A stretch of 64,000 nt of DNA. It comes from DTU053 sp012520115 (lineage in GTDB: Bacteria; Bacillota; Clostridia; Oscillospirales; Acutalibacteraceae). The notes under the pieces are model-generated. The model was not told where the DNA came from, did not search any database, and worked only from the letters and a program-made list of their open reading frames with translations. Positions 51,701-58,242 of this stretch are shown here, piece by piece (the first letter of the stretch is position 1; every line of letters begins with the position of its first letter). Position numbers and translations under genes: made by a program. The DNA lies in contig JBMNNB010000001.1 in the NCBI GenBank assembly GCA_050953725.1, positions 992,001 to 1,056,000 of the forward strand, written 5' to 3'.

Positions 51701-52241
51701 AGTCCAGTATGCCTCCCCTTGTGGCGAACTGTCCGGGGCCTTCGACCATATCGGCTCTGATATATCCGGAGCTTATAAGTGCCTCCACTACCCTGTCGAT
51801 CGGCACTTCATCGCCGATTTTCATTGTGAGGGTCTTACGCTTGAATACGTTTTTGGGGATAGTAAGCTGCATTGCCGCATCTGCCGTTGCGACGATAATA
51901 TCCGCATTGTCGAACACTATCTTTGAAAGGGCGGACAGGCGCTCCATTTCGTACTGCCTTGATTTTGTTGCGGAGTCCAGAAACACAAAATCCTTGGCGG
52001 GAAAGAACGCAGCAGAACCGCCAAGGGAGTTAATATCCGAAGTCAGCTTTCTTGCGGTAGCCTCATCGGGGACAAGGCAAAGTGCCTTTTTATCGGCCTT
52101 TTCGGTCAGGTAGTTTATGACATGCGCCTTGGATGAAAAGGGCAAGCCTAAGACGCCCATAGGAAGGCGACCCCTCTCTATGGACATCAGAATCTGCGAA
52201 TACTCTTTATTGCCGTCAAACAGCTTTACAAAACAGGACAT
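48768..52241 (-). CDS. mfd: Transcription-repair coupling factor Mfd
   Basis: 1157 residues, ATG 52241. N-terminal UvrB-homology modules (1-340), the RNA polymerase-interacting CarD-like domain with GDYVVHSVHGIGIFDG near 495, then the RecG-like translocase: Walker A LCGDVGFGKTEVALRAAFK near 644, Walker B DEEQRFGV near 744, motifs GTHSII and ISATPIPRTLNMAM, and motif VI QMRGRVGRS near 910. C-terminal TRCF domain. It releases stalled RNA polymerase and recruits UvrA. It follows pth at 14 bp, the standard glmU-pth-mfd order of Firmicutes. Confidence 0.97.
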   Translation of the reverse strand: MSCFVKLFDGNKEYSQILMSIERGRLPMGVLGLPFSSKAHVINYLTEKADKKALCLVPDEATARKLTSDINSLGGSAAFFPAKDFVFLDSATKSRQYEMERLSALSKIVFDNADIIVATADAAMQLTIPKNVFKRKTLTMKIGDEVPIDRVVEALISSGYIRADMVEGPGQFATRGGILDFFPPGFTDAVRVEFWGDSIDSISYFDVISQRRNDNLRAVSITPAAEILFPSDEALADSIEKLAVSLKGKRSEKAKELLLHDADCVRNGIRLGNMDKFLPLAYNEKVCLLDYFKDDLLFVCESSAAKEKLEAAVGLHNEELKHFFEEGVLCKGLDSYTFDFPVLVSAYERLGAVYLDNFARGSFDTPVKDLVTVNTRQLPVWDGTFRLLLDDIKPMLQRGYTAIILSGTEKAGEALSEELTDNGVESYFYKTHPQEFKPGVVNIVSGTLSAGADYPGEKILIVSYGKRAEEKRKGKNVGYKISGGFNSLDELVKGDYVVHSVHGIGIFDGIQKIDTGGVVKDYIKINYDKNDVLYVPVTQLDLVSKYIGPYEGGRGVKLNRLGSKDWENTKSRVRKSVKNMAKELLALYAKRVSTPGFAFSRDIDMQNDFERRFEFEETEDQLRCIEEIKSDMEQPYPMDRLLCGDVGFGKTEVALRAAFKCVADGKQCAILVPTTILALQHYQTILKRFEGFPVTAEMLSRFRNAKQQEAIKKGLRRGSIDIVVGTHSIIAKGVEFKDLGLLIIDEEQRFGVEQKEKLKERFPSVDCITISATPIPRTLNMAMSGIRDMSIIEEAPQDRQPVQTYVLEHDMGILAEAMAKELRRGGQVYYVHNRIETIERTAVRIKEFLPDARIEIAHGKMSESVLSDIWRRLIEGEIDILVCTTIIETGVDVPNVNTLIIENADYMGLAQLHQMRGRVGRSSRRASAYFTFVKGKELTDVAYRRLSAIREYTEFGSGFKIAMRDLEIRGAGDILGASQHGHMEAVGYDMYLKLLAQEVNKEKGEAADVIAQECLIDLQVDAHIPEKYISSVPQRLSIYRRIADIKNQEDADDVYDELTDRFGDPPDAVMGLIKISMLRNAAAGLGIYEVGQRGDSLLLFTPETNMEMVSLLANGLKGRIFVSAAKKPYISVRRLKGQGPLEALEEIIQVLTKTEDK

Positions 52242-52255
52242 ACAGCCTCCTGCAC

Positions 52256-52876
52256 TTAGCCTGAATATCGGGACATTGCCATATCTATGTCGCCCGTGAC
52301 CATAACATCCACAGCCTCCACGGCCTTTTCGATGCAGGGCAGTATCTGCTCCAAGTCTTCCTTAGTGAATGCGCTCAGGACATAGTCCTTCATGTCAAAG
52401 TCAGGGTGCGGCTTCTGCCCTATGCCGATTTTAAGCCTCGGGAACCGGTCACTGCCGAGGTGGAATATTATACTCTTTATTCCGTTATGCCCGCCGTCGG
52501 AGCCTTTGCGCCTTATCCTGAGCTTGCCCACAGGCAGGGCGCTGTCGTCATAGGCGACAAATATGTTCTCTACGGGGATTTTATAAAAGGATGCTATGTC
52601 CCTTATAGCTTCTCCGCTATTATTCATATATGTCAGAGGCTTTACGATTAGACATCTGTGGCCGTTAATCATGGTGTCGGCGGTCTCGGCCCTGAACTTA
52701 CTGGGCTTGAAGACACTGTTGTTCTTCTGGGCCAAGGCCTCGGCAAACATAAAGCCCGCATTATGCCTTGTTTTTGCATAGTCCCTGCCGGGATTGCCAA
52801 GGCCTGCGATTAAGTACTCAATGGGGCCGAAAACAGGAGTTTCAGCTTCCTTTTTCTTCTTTCTGAAAAAAGCCAT
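52256..52876 (-). CDS. pth: Peptidyl-tRNA hydrolase
   Basis: 206 residues, ATG 52876 with AAGGAA upstream. Core motifs: YLIAGLGNPGRDYAKTRHNAGFM near residues 21-43 (catalytic His in TRHNAGF), KPLTYMNNSGEAI near 80, AYDDSALPVGKLRIRRKGSDGGHNGIKSI near 108-136. A basic N-terminal extension, MAFFRKKKKEAE, precedes the core. It frees tRNA from prematurely released peptidyl-tRNA. Sits between the GlmU-like gene and mfd. Confidence 0.96.
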   Translation of the reverse strand: MAFFRKKKKEAETPVFGPIEYLIAGLGNPGRDYAKTRHNAGFMFAEALAQKNNSVFKPSKFRAETADTMINGHRCLIVKPLTYMNNSGEAIRDIASFYKIPVENIFVAYDDSALPVGKLRIRRKGSDGGHNGIKSIIFHLGSDRFPRLKIGIGQKPHPDFDMKDYVLSAFTKEDLEQILPCIEKAVEAVDVMVTGDIDMAMSRYSG

Positions 52877-52992
52877 AAGTATTCCTTTCAGTTATTCTTA
52901 ACAGCAAAGAACAGGCGAAAGCACGATGCTCCACCCCTCTTTGCCGCTGTATTAAGTTGTATATACTACCCGGCTGAAGCCGGATTAATAGG

Positions 52993-53709
52993 CTATCTGT
53001 CAGACGGTCTGCGCCAGTTTTCCTTGATAACCTGACGCTCTCTTGCAATGGCAAGGGCATTGTCGGGCACGTCCTCCGTAATGGTGGAGCCTGCCGCCGT
53101 GTATGCGTTTTTGCCTACCTTGACGGGAGCTATCAGATTTGTATTGCAGCCGATAAAGGCATTGTCCTCAACCACGGTGCGCATTTTGTTCTTGCCGTCA
53201 TAGTTTACGGTGACGCAGCCGCAGCCGAAATTAACGCCCTTGCCCACATCCGAATCGCCCACATAGGTCAGGTGCGAAATCTTTGAGCCGTCGCCGATTA
53301 CTGAATTCTTTATCTCAACAAAGTTGCCGACTCTGGCGTTCTCGCCGATTACGCTGCCGGTGCGAAGATGTGCAAAGGGGCCGATTGTGGTATTGTCGCC
53401 GATTTTTGAGCCGAAGCACTGTGAGGAGTTGATTACGACCTTTGAGCCGACCTCGGTTTCGGCCAATACGCTTGCGGGGCCTATAATGCAGCCCTCGCCG
53501 ATTACGGTCTTTGAGAGAATAATGGTGTTCGGCAGGATAACCGTTCCCTTGCCGATTACGGCATCAGCGCTGATGATTATTCCAGTAAAGTCGGGGATAA
53601 TCACTCCTTCTTTAACTAATGCGCCTAAGTCCTTTTTGCTGAATTCACCTAACAGTTCGTTAAAGGGTGAGGCTTCAACCGGGATTTTCTTTTTTTCGTT
53701 GTCGCTCAT
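52993..53709 (-). CDS. GlmU-like acetyltransferase without nucleotidyltransferase domain
   Basis: 238 residues from ATG 53709 (GGGAGGT upstream). It is a left-handed beta-helix of repeated I/V-G-x hexapeptides with the C-terminal GlmU signatures: IGPFAHLRTGSVIGENARVGNFVEIKNS, SHLTYVGDSDVGKGVNFGCG, TVNYDGKNKMRTVVEDNAFIG (catalytic-region loop) and EDVPDNALAIARERQV. GlmU normally has an N-terminal uridyltransferase of about 230 residues; here a 45-residue stub (ASPFNELLGEFSKKDLGALVKEGV) replaces it. It probably acetylates glucosamine-1-phosphate; the uridyl step needs another protein. It occupies the classical glmU-pth-mfd position. Confidence 0.85.
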   Translation of the reverse strand: MSDNEKKKIPVEASPFNELLGEFSKKDLGALVKEGVIIPDFTGIIISADAVIGKGTVILPNTIILSKTVIGEGCIIGPASVLAETEVGSKVVINSSQCFGSKIGDNTTIGPFAHLRTGSVIGENARVGNFVEIKNSVIGDGSKISHLTYVGDSDVGKGVNFGCGCVTVNYDGKNKMRTVVEDNAFIGCNTNLIAPVKVGKNAYTAAGSTITEDVPDNALAIARERQVIKENWRRPSDR

Positions 53710-53921
53710 AATTATTACCTCCCGAAAAGAATAGCACAAACATTATTTCGGTTCAAGAAGTGAGGATAGCCAATGCTCTATTATAATTATACCTGATATT
53801 CGCCAAAACAAAAATGAAATCTGATATTTTAATAGTTTTTGTGCATTTTATCAGGTTTTGCAGGTTATTTTTTGTTAATATTTGTCATTGCGTACAATCT
53901 TGAAAAAAATCAAAAAAGTAC

Positions 53922-53950
53922 TTTACTTTAGCTTGCTAATATGTTAGCAT
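53922..53950 (+). promoter_or_regulatory. Promoter of the amino-acid binding protein gene
   Basis: TTTACT (53922-53927), 17-bp spacer TTAGCTTGCTAATATGT and -10 TAGCAT (53945-53950). The spacer closely matches that of the permease promoter at 54979-55007. An inverted repeat TGCTAA-TATG-TTAGCA spans 53935-53950. Confidence 0.6.
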
Positions 53951-53969
53951 AGTGCCATAGAAGCGGGAC

Positions 53970-53991
53970 ACTGCCTGATTAATCAGGAGTG
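53970..53991 (+). promoter_or_regulatory. Palindrome in the binding-protein 5' leader
   Basis: CCTGATTAATCAGG (53974-53987) is perfect and flanked by CACT and AGTG, between the predicted start of transcription and the ribosome site. It may be an operator or an RNA hairpin. Confidence 0.4.
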
Positions 53992-54022
53992 ACACCGCAA
54001 CAATTAATAGGAGGAAACATAC

Positions 54023-54898
54023 ATGAAAAAGTTTACATCAATAGCCCTTGTTCTTGTGCTTGTTCTTTCCGTATTTGCTTTTGCTTCCTGCAAGAAGACC
54101 GATACTGATACCACAACAGACGCAGGCACAACCGTTCCGGTAGAAGCAGTTGCAAAGTATAAGGTTCTTCCGGACGGCCTTGCTGAGGAAGAGTATGCAA
54201 TCGGCTTCAGAAAAGCTGACCAGACCCTCAGGGATAAGGTTCAGACAATCCTTGCAGAGATGAAGGCTGACGGCACACTGGGCGAAATCTCCACCAACTG
54301 GTTCGGCTCAGACGTTACAACCGTTAAGACCACTCCCACAACAGTAAAGTCCGATGCTGCCGACAAGTCCCTGCAGAAGGTTCTTGACGCAGGCAAGCTG
54401 GTTCTCGGTCTTGACGCAACATTCAAGCCCATGGGCTTTAAGAATGAGAAGAATGAGACAGTCGGCTTTGACATCGATGTTGCTAAGGAAGTCTGCAAGA
54501 GACTCGGCGTTGAGCTTGTAACTAAGGATATCGACTGGACAACTAAGGAAAAGACCCTTAATGCCGGTGTTATCGACTGCATCTGGAACGGCATGTCCAT
54601 TGATGCTGAGAGAGCTAAGGCTATGAATCTTTCAGAGGCTTACATGAACAACAAGATGGTATTCGTAGTTGACGGCGCTTCTGCTATCGTAAAGGCAGCA
54701 GACCTTAAGGGCAAGAAGGTTGCAGTTCAGAGCGGTTCAACAGCTCAGACACTTCTCAAGGAAAGCGAATATGCTAAGGACATCGAGATAGTTGAGCTTG
54801 CCACAAACGTTGAGTGCCTCCAGCAGCTCAAACTCGGTATGATTGATGCAGCATTCATGGATCTTGTTGTTGCAGATTACGAAATCTCTCAACCGTAA
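54023..54898 (+). CDS. Circularly permuted amino-acid ABC transporter binding lipoprotein
   Basis: 291 residues, ATG 54023 with AGGAGG upstream. Signal peptide with lipobox FASC (Cys 23), then a Thr-rich spacer. Residues 45-95 carry the segment normally found at the C-terminus of SBP_bac_3 proteins: KYKVLPDGLAEEEYAIGFRK, the helix LRDKVQTILAEMKADGTL and the terminal NWFG. A linker (95-123) leads to the normal start of the fold, KLVLGLDATFKPMGF near 125, followed by both lobes, and the protein stops at VVADYEISQP, exactly where the moved segment would normally follow. So the domain is complete but circularly permuted. Ligand is probably a polar or acidic amino acid, judged only from the ABC family. 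Confidence 0.88.
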   Translation: MKKFTSIALVLVLVLSVFAFASCKKTDTDTTTDAGTTVPVEAVAKYKVLPDGLAEEEYAIGFRKADQTLRDKVQTILAEMKADGTLGEISTNWFGSDVTTVKTTPTTVKSDAADKSLQKVLDAGKLVLGLDATFKPMGFKNEKNETVGFDIDVAKEVCKRLGVELVTKDIDWTTKEKTLNAGVIDCIWNGMSIDAERAKAMNLSEAYMNNKMVFVVDGASAIVKAADLKGKKVAVQSGSTAQTLLKESEYAKDIEIVELATNVECLQQLKLGMIDAAFMDLVVADYEISQP

Positions 54899-54912
54899 TT
54901 GATTCTTTCACA

Positions 54913-54948
54913 AATACCGGGTATGCTCGACATGCCCGGTATTTCTTA
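54913..54948 (+). terminator. Terminator between binding protein and permease genes
   Basis: ATACCGGGTATG / CATGCCCGGTAT stem followed by TTCTTAT. It allows the binding protein to be made in excess of the permease. Confidence 0.75.
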
Positions 54949-54978
54949 TACTATTTACGTCAAACTGTCTGATTGTTA

Positions 54979-55007
54979 TTTACTTTAGTTTGCTCATATG
55001 CTAATAT
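54979..55007 (+). promoter_or_regulatory. Promoter of the amino-acid permease gene
   Basis: TTTACT (54979-54984), 17-bp spacer TTAGTTTGCTCATATGC and -10 TAATAT (55002-55007). Thirteen of the 17 spacer bases agree with the binding-protein promoter. Confidence 0.6.
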
Positions 55008-55041
55008 ATTAACACTCTCTATATTACAACTGAGGTGCGCA

Positions 55042-55740
55042 ATGACCTGGAATCAGATTCTGCAATCGACACAGGTACTTTTAAGCTATCTGTTGCCGAC
55101 CTTAAAAGTATTTTTCTATACTCTTGTCTTCTCAATGCCTCTCGGCGTTGTTGTTGCCGTTATTAAAAAAATCAGATTCAAGCCCATAGCATGGCTTACG
55201 AACATATACATACTGATAATGAGGGGCACTCCCCTGATGCTTCAGATAATTGCCGTATACTATGCTATCCCGATGCTGAAGCTCAACTCGTCCCCGTGGA
55301 TTCAGAACCTTCTTTCCGGAATCGATGTAAGAAGCGACACATATCAGTTCTCGGCCTTGATTCTGGCCTTTATAATTAACTATGCCGCTTATTTTGCGGA
55401 AATATTCAGAGGCGGCATTGAGTCAATCCCCATAGGTCAGTATGAGGCTGCCTCATCCCTCGGATATACAAAGGCTCAGACCTTTTTCAGAATAATTCTG
55501 CCTCAGGTTATCAAGAGAATAGTCCCCGCAAGCTCAAACGAGATAATCACTCTTGTAAAGGACACGGCGCTGGCGTCCGTTGTCGCCTACCCTGAGATTT
55601 TCAGAATCGCCAAGGAGCAGATGAATTTTTACAGCTCGCTGGTCCCCCTTTTCGTCGCAGGTCTGTTCTACTTTATCATGAACGCCGTTCTGACCGTTGC
55701 TTTAGGCAGACTCGAAAAGGCGCTTGACTATTACAGATAA
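55042..55740 (+). CDS. Amino-acid ABC transporter permease (HisMQ/GlnP type)
   Basis: About 232 residues from ATG 55042 (GAGGTG upstream). Membrane helices near 20-45, 55-80, 105-125 and 195-222, with the ATPase-coupling EAA motif EAASSLGYTKAQTFFRIILPQ near 134. Single-domain permease, so the transporter is probably a homodimer. Ends 15 bp before the ATPase start. Confidence 0.93.
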   Translation: MTWNQILQSTQVLLSYLLPTLKVFFYTLVFSMPLGVVVAVIKKIRFKPIAWLTNIYILIMRGTPLMLQIIAVYYAIPMLKLNSSPWIQNLLSGIDVRSDTYQFSALILAFIINYAAYFAEIFRGGIESIPIGQYEAASSLGYTKAQTFFRIILPQVIKRIVPASSNEIITLVKDTALASVVAYPEIFRIAKEQMNFYSSLVPLFVAGLFYFIMNAVLTVALGRLEKALDYYR

Positions 55741-55755
55741 TTAAGGAGCCAAAAC

Positions 55756-56517
55756 ATGAAAGTTTTAGAAGTCAATAACCTTTCAAAGAGCTTTGGCACT
55801 CTTGAGGTAATAAAGGATATATCCTTCGATGTAGAGAAGGGCGAGGTCGTGTCTGTCATAGGCCCGTCCGGCAGCGGCAAGTCGACGCTGCTGCGCTGCA
55901 TTAACCAGCTTGAACGAGTCAGCGGCGGCACTATCACCATTTGCGGCCTTGATATGATTCAGTCCTATGAAAAGGGCAAGCCTGTTTATGCGGACAATAA
56001 GACTTTAAGGGATATTAAGCTTAAAATGGGGCTGATTTTTCAGAACTTCAACCTCTTCCCCCACTACTCGGTTTTAAGGAATATCACCGACGCTCAGATT
56101 CATGTGCTTAAACGCAGCAAGGAAAAGGCAGAGGCCGTTGCCATGGAGCTTTTAAAGCAGATGGGTCTGCCCGAAAAGGCGGACGCATATCCGTACCAGC
56201 TTTCCGGCGGTCAGCAGCAGAGGGTTTCGATAGCAAGGGCTCTTGCGCTTGACCCTGAGATTCTTTTCTTTGACGAGCCGACCAGCGCCCTTGACCCGGA
56301 GCTGACGGGCGAAATACTGAAGGTCATAAGACAGCTTGCGGCAAAGAGCATGACAATGGTTATAGTCACCCACGAAATGGCCTTTGCAAGGGACGTGGCG
56401 GACAAGGTCATATTTATGGACCAGGGCGTAATAATCGAGCAGGGCACGCCGGAACAGGTCATAAACAACCCCAGCTCCGAGAGGACAAAGATGTTCCTGA
56501 GCAGGTTTGAGGAGTAA
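55756..56517 (+). CDS. Amino-acid ABC transporter ATP-binding protein (GlnQ/HisP type)
   Basis: 253 residues. Walker A GPSGSGKSTLLRC near 36, Q-loop IFQNFNLFPH near 97, signature LSGGQQQRVSIARAL near 152, Walker B EILFFDEPTSALDPE near 172, His switch VTHEMAF. It matches polar amino-acid transporter ATPases. Residues 70-85 hold a short insert (YEKGKPVYADNKTLRDIKLK) before the Q-loop, seen in several clostridial homologues. Confidence 0.95.
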   Translation: MKVLEVNNLSKSFGTLEVIKDISFDVEKGEVVSVIGPSGSGKSTLLRCINQLERVSGGTITICGLDMIQSYEKGKPVYADNKTLRDIKLKMGLIFQNFNLFPHYSVLRNITDAQIHVLKRSKEKAEAVAMELLKQMGLPEKADAYPYQLSGGQQQRVSIARALALDPEILFFDEPTSALDPELTGEILKVIRQLAAKSMTMVIVTHEMAFARDVADKVIFMDQGVIIEQGTPEQVINNPSSERTKMFLSRFEE

Positions 56518-56543
56518 GCCGATTAGAGCTTCATAATGCTATA

Positions 56544-56575
56544 AAGACTGAACCGTTTCGGCTCAGTCTTTTTCT
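56544..56575 (+). terminator. Terminator of the amino-acid importer genes
   Basis: AAGACTGA-ACCG / CGGC-TCAGTCTT hairpin followed by TTTCTT. Confidence 0.8.
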
Positions 56576-56691
56576 TGTAAATTTAATCAAATCTTAATCT
56601 GATATTTATATATAATTTGAATTAATATCGTATGATAATATTAAGGATAGTTTTGTCCGATATAAATATAAATAGTCTGAGAAATTTAGTG

Positions 56692-56720
56692 TTTCTATTA
56701 GGGCAAAAATGTGCTACAAT
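56692..56720 (+). promoter_or_regulatory. Promoter of cvpA
   Basis: TTTCTA (56692-56697), 17-bp spacer, TGC-extended TACAAT (56715-56720). Confidence 0.5.
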
Positions 56721-56776
56721 TATGTTGGAAAGATGGTGTATATTGTGCCGTCATTTCCGCAAAAGGGAGGGAAAAT

Positions 56777-57445
56777 ATGAATTTACTTGATTTTATTTTG
56801 CTTGCCGTCGTCGCAGTAACTGTATTCTTTGCGGCGAAAAAGGGCTTTGTCCTTTCACTCATTGAGTTTGTTTCAGGGCTTTTAGCCATTGCTCTGTCTT
56901 ATGCCGTTGCCCCTGCCGTGTCAGGTTCAGTATACAATTCCTACTTTAAGGCGAAGGTAATAGATGCTCTGTCGGAGAAGTTCCCGACGCTTGCAGCCGG
57001 CAAGCCCCTGTCGATTTCGATAAGCGACATTACAGGGTTATTGCCTAAGGGCGCAGCCTTTCTCACAGACAACTTAGGACTCAGCGACAGCAAGTTAGAG
57101 CTGCCCTCAGTATCGAAGTATATTTCCATAGAGCAGCTTGAGCAGAATCTTGCCGCTCCCATAATAAAGGCTGTATTAACAGTCATCGCCTTTGTTGTTA
57201 TTGCGATTCTGCTTACGATAGCCCTGAGAATCGCTGCAAGGTTACTTAACAAGCTGGTCAAGGTAACACCGCTCAAGAGCCTTAACACCGTGCTGGGTGC
57301 GGTTTTCGGTGCGGTCAAGGGCTTGCTTAATGCGGGCATACTGGCTGTTCTGCTCTCATTAATCGGCTCGGTCACGGCCCCGTCGGCCTTTGCGAGCTTT
57401 GTAGAGAATTCAAGAATCTGCGAAGCCGTGCTGAAAATATTCTGA
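56777..57445 (+). CDS. CvpA family membrane protein
   Basis: 222 residues from ATG 56777 (GGGAGG upstream). Four hydrophobic segments: 3-25, 30-50, 145-165 and 193-212. The first part, LLDFILLAVVAVTVFFAAKKGFVLSLIEFVSGLLAIALSY abbreviated by its AKKGF motif, is CvpA-like; the middle loop contains the family-variable region. CvpA is linked to colicin V production in E. coli and to envelope homeostasis elsewhere; function here is unknown. It sits 34 bp before pgsA. Confidence 0.85.
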   Translation: MNLLDFILLAVVAVTVFFAAKKGFVLSLIEFVSGLLAIALSYAVAPAVSGSVYNSYFKAKVIDALSEKFPTLAAGKPLSISISDITGLLPKGAAFLTDNLGLSDSKLELPSVSKYISIEQLEQNLAAPIIKAVLTVIAFVVIAILLTIALRIAARLLNKLVKVTPLKSLNTVLGAVFGAVKGLLNAGILAVLLSLIGSVTAPSAFASFVENSRICEAVLKIF

Positions 57446-57479
57446 TTCGGTTTTATGATTTACTAAGAGGAGAATTATT

Positions 57480-58127
57480 ATGAGTACAAGCGAAAAGAAG
57501 AAGAATAGTGATTTATTTACAAATGTGTGGACCATTCCTAACATATTAACTTTTATAAGGATACTCCTTGTCCCCGTTTTTGCGGTTCTGTTTTTAAAGA
57601 ATTATTATATGATTGCCCTTGTTATACTGCTCTTGTCGGGTCTTACGGACTTCTTTGACGGCAAGATTGCAAGAAAGTTCAATCAGATAAGCTCTCTCGG
57701 CAAGCTGCTTGACCCGATTGCGGATAAGCTTACCCAGATCACCATTGCCGTATTGCTTTTCTTTAAGTTCAGAAGCGCAAGCGACGCTTCGCTCAAGGCC
57801 TTCAGCTGGGTTTTCCTGCTCTTCCTTGTAAAAGAGGCCTCAATGCTTATCGGCGGCTCCATAATGCTGTCAAAGGGCATTCGTCCCGGCGCATCGGAAA
57901 TTGTAGGCAAGGTTGCTACCTTCTTCTTCTACGGTGCGATGCTTGTCATCCTCGGCTTCGGCCCCGAAATCGGAGCTTTTACAAAGAGCAATCCCGCATT
58001 TGCAATAGGCTCGACCACAACAATGATTCTGGTTGTAATTTCCGCCGTGCTTACCTTTTCCGCTCTGTTCAGCTACTTCCCGGGACTTTTCAAGCAGATT
58101 AAGGAGTACAGGGCGTCAAAAAAATAA
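57480..58127 (+). CDS. pgsA: CDP-diacylglycerol-glycerol-3-phosphate 3-phosphatidyltransferase
   Basis: 215 residues, AGGAGAA before ATG 57480. The CDP-alcohol phosphotransferase motif DG-xx-AR-x8-G-xxx-D-xxx-D is complete (DGKIAR near residues 60-65, G near 74 and D..D at about 78 and 82). Six predicted membrane helices. Start NIPNILTFIRILLVPVF is typical PgsA. Makes phosphatidylglycerophosphate in the membrane. The motif alone does not exclude a cardiolipin or phosphatidylserine role, but the N-terminus favours PgsA. Confidence 0.88.
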   Translation: MSTSEKKKNSDLFTNVWTIPNILTFIRILLVPVFAVLFLKNYYMIALVILLLSGLTDFFDGKIARKFNQISSLGKLLDPIADKLTQITIAVLLFFKFRSASDASLKAFSWVFLLFLVKEASMLIGGSIMLSKGIRPGASEIVGKVATFFFYGAMLVILGFGPEIGAFTKSNPAFAIGSTTTMILVVISAVLTFSALFSYFPGLFKQIKEYRASKK

Positions 58128-58242
58128 ATTACAACATACTTACAATTCAGTCATAATATATAAGTGGATTTTACGGCATTAAACCAAGGTAAAAATACAA
58201 TAATACTTCTATAACCGTTTAATGCGAAATTAAGGAGACTCG

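Noticed and set aside
54023..54140. N-terminal segment of the binding protein as an extra unrelated domain
   Set aside because: Its residues match the terminal helix and NWFG end of the same family, and the normal C-terminal segment is absent.
58128..58242. CtsR operator before clpE
   Set aside because: No GGTCAAA direct repeat found in the 115-bp gap.
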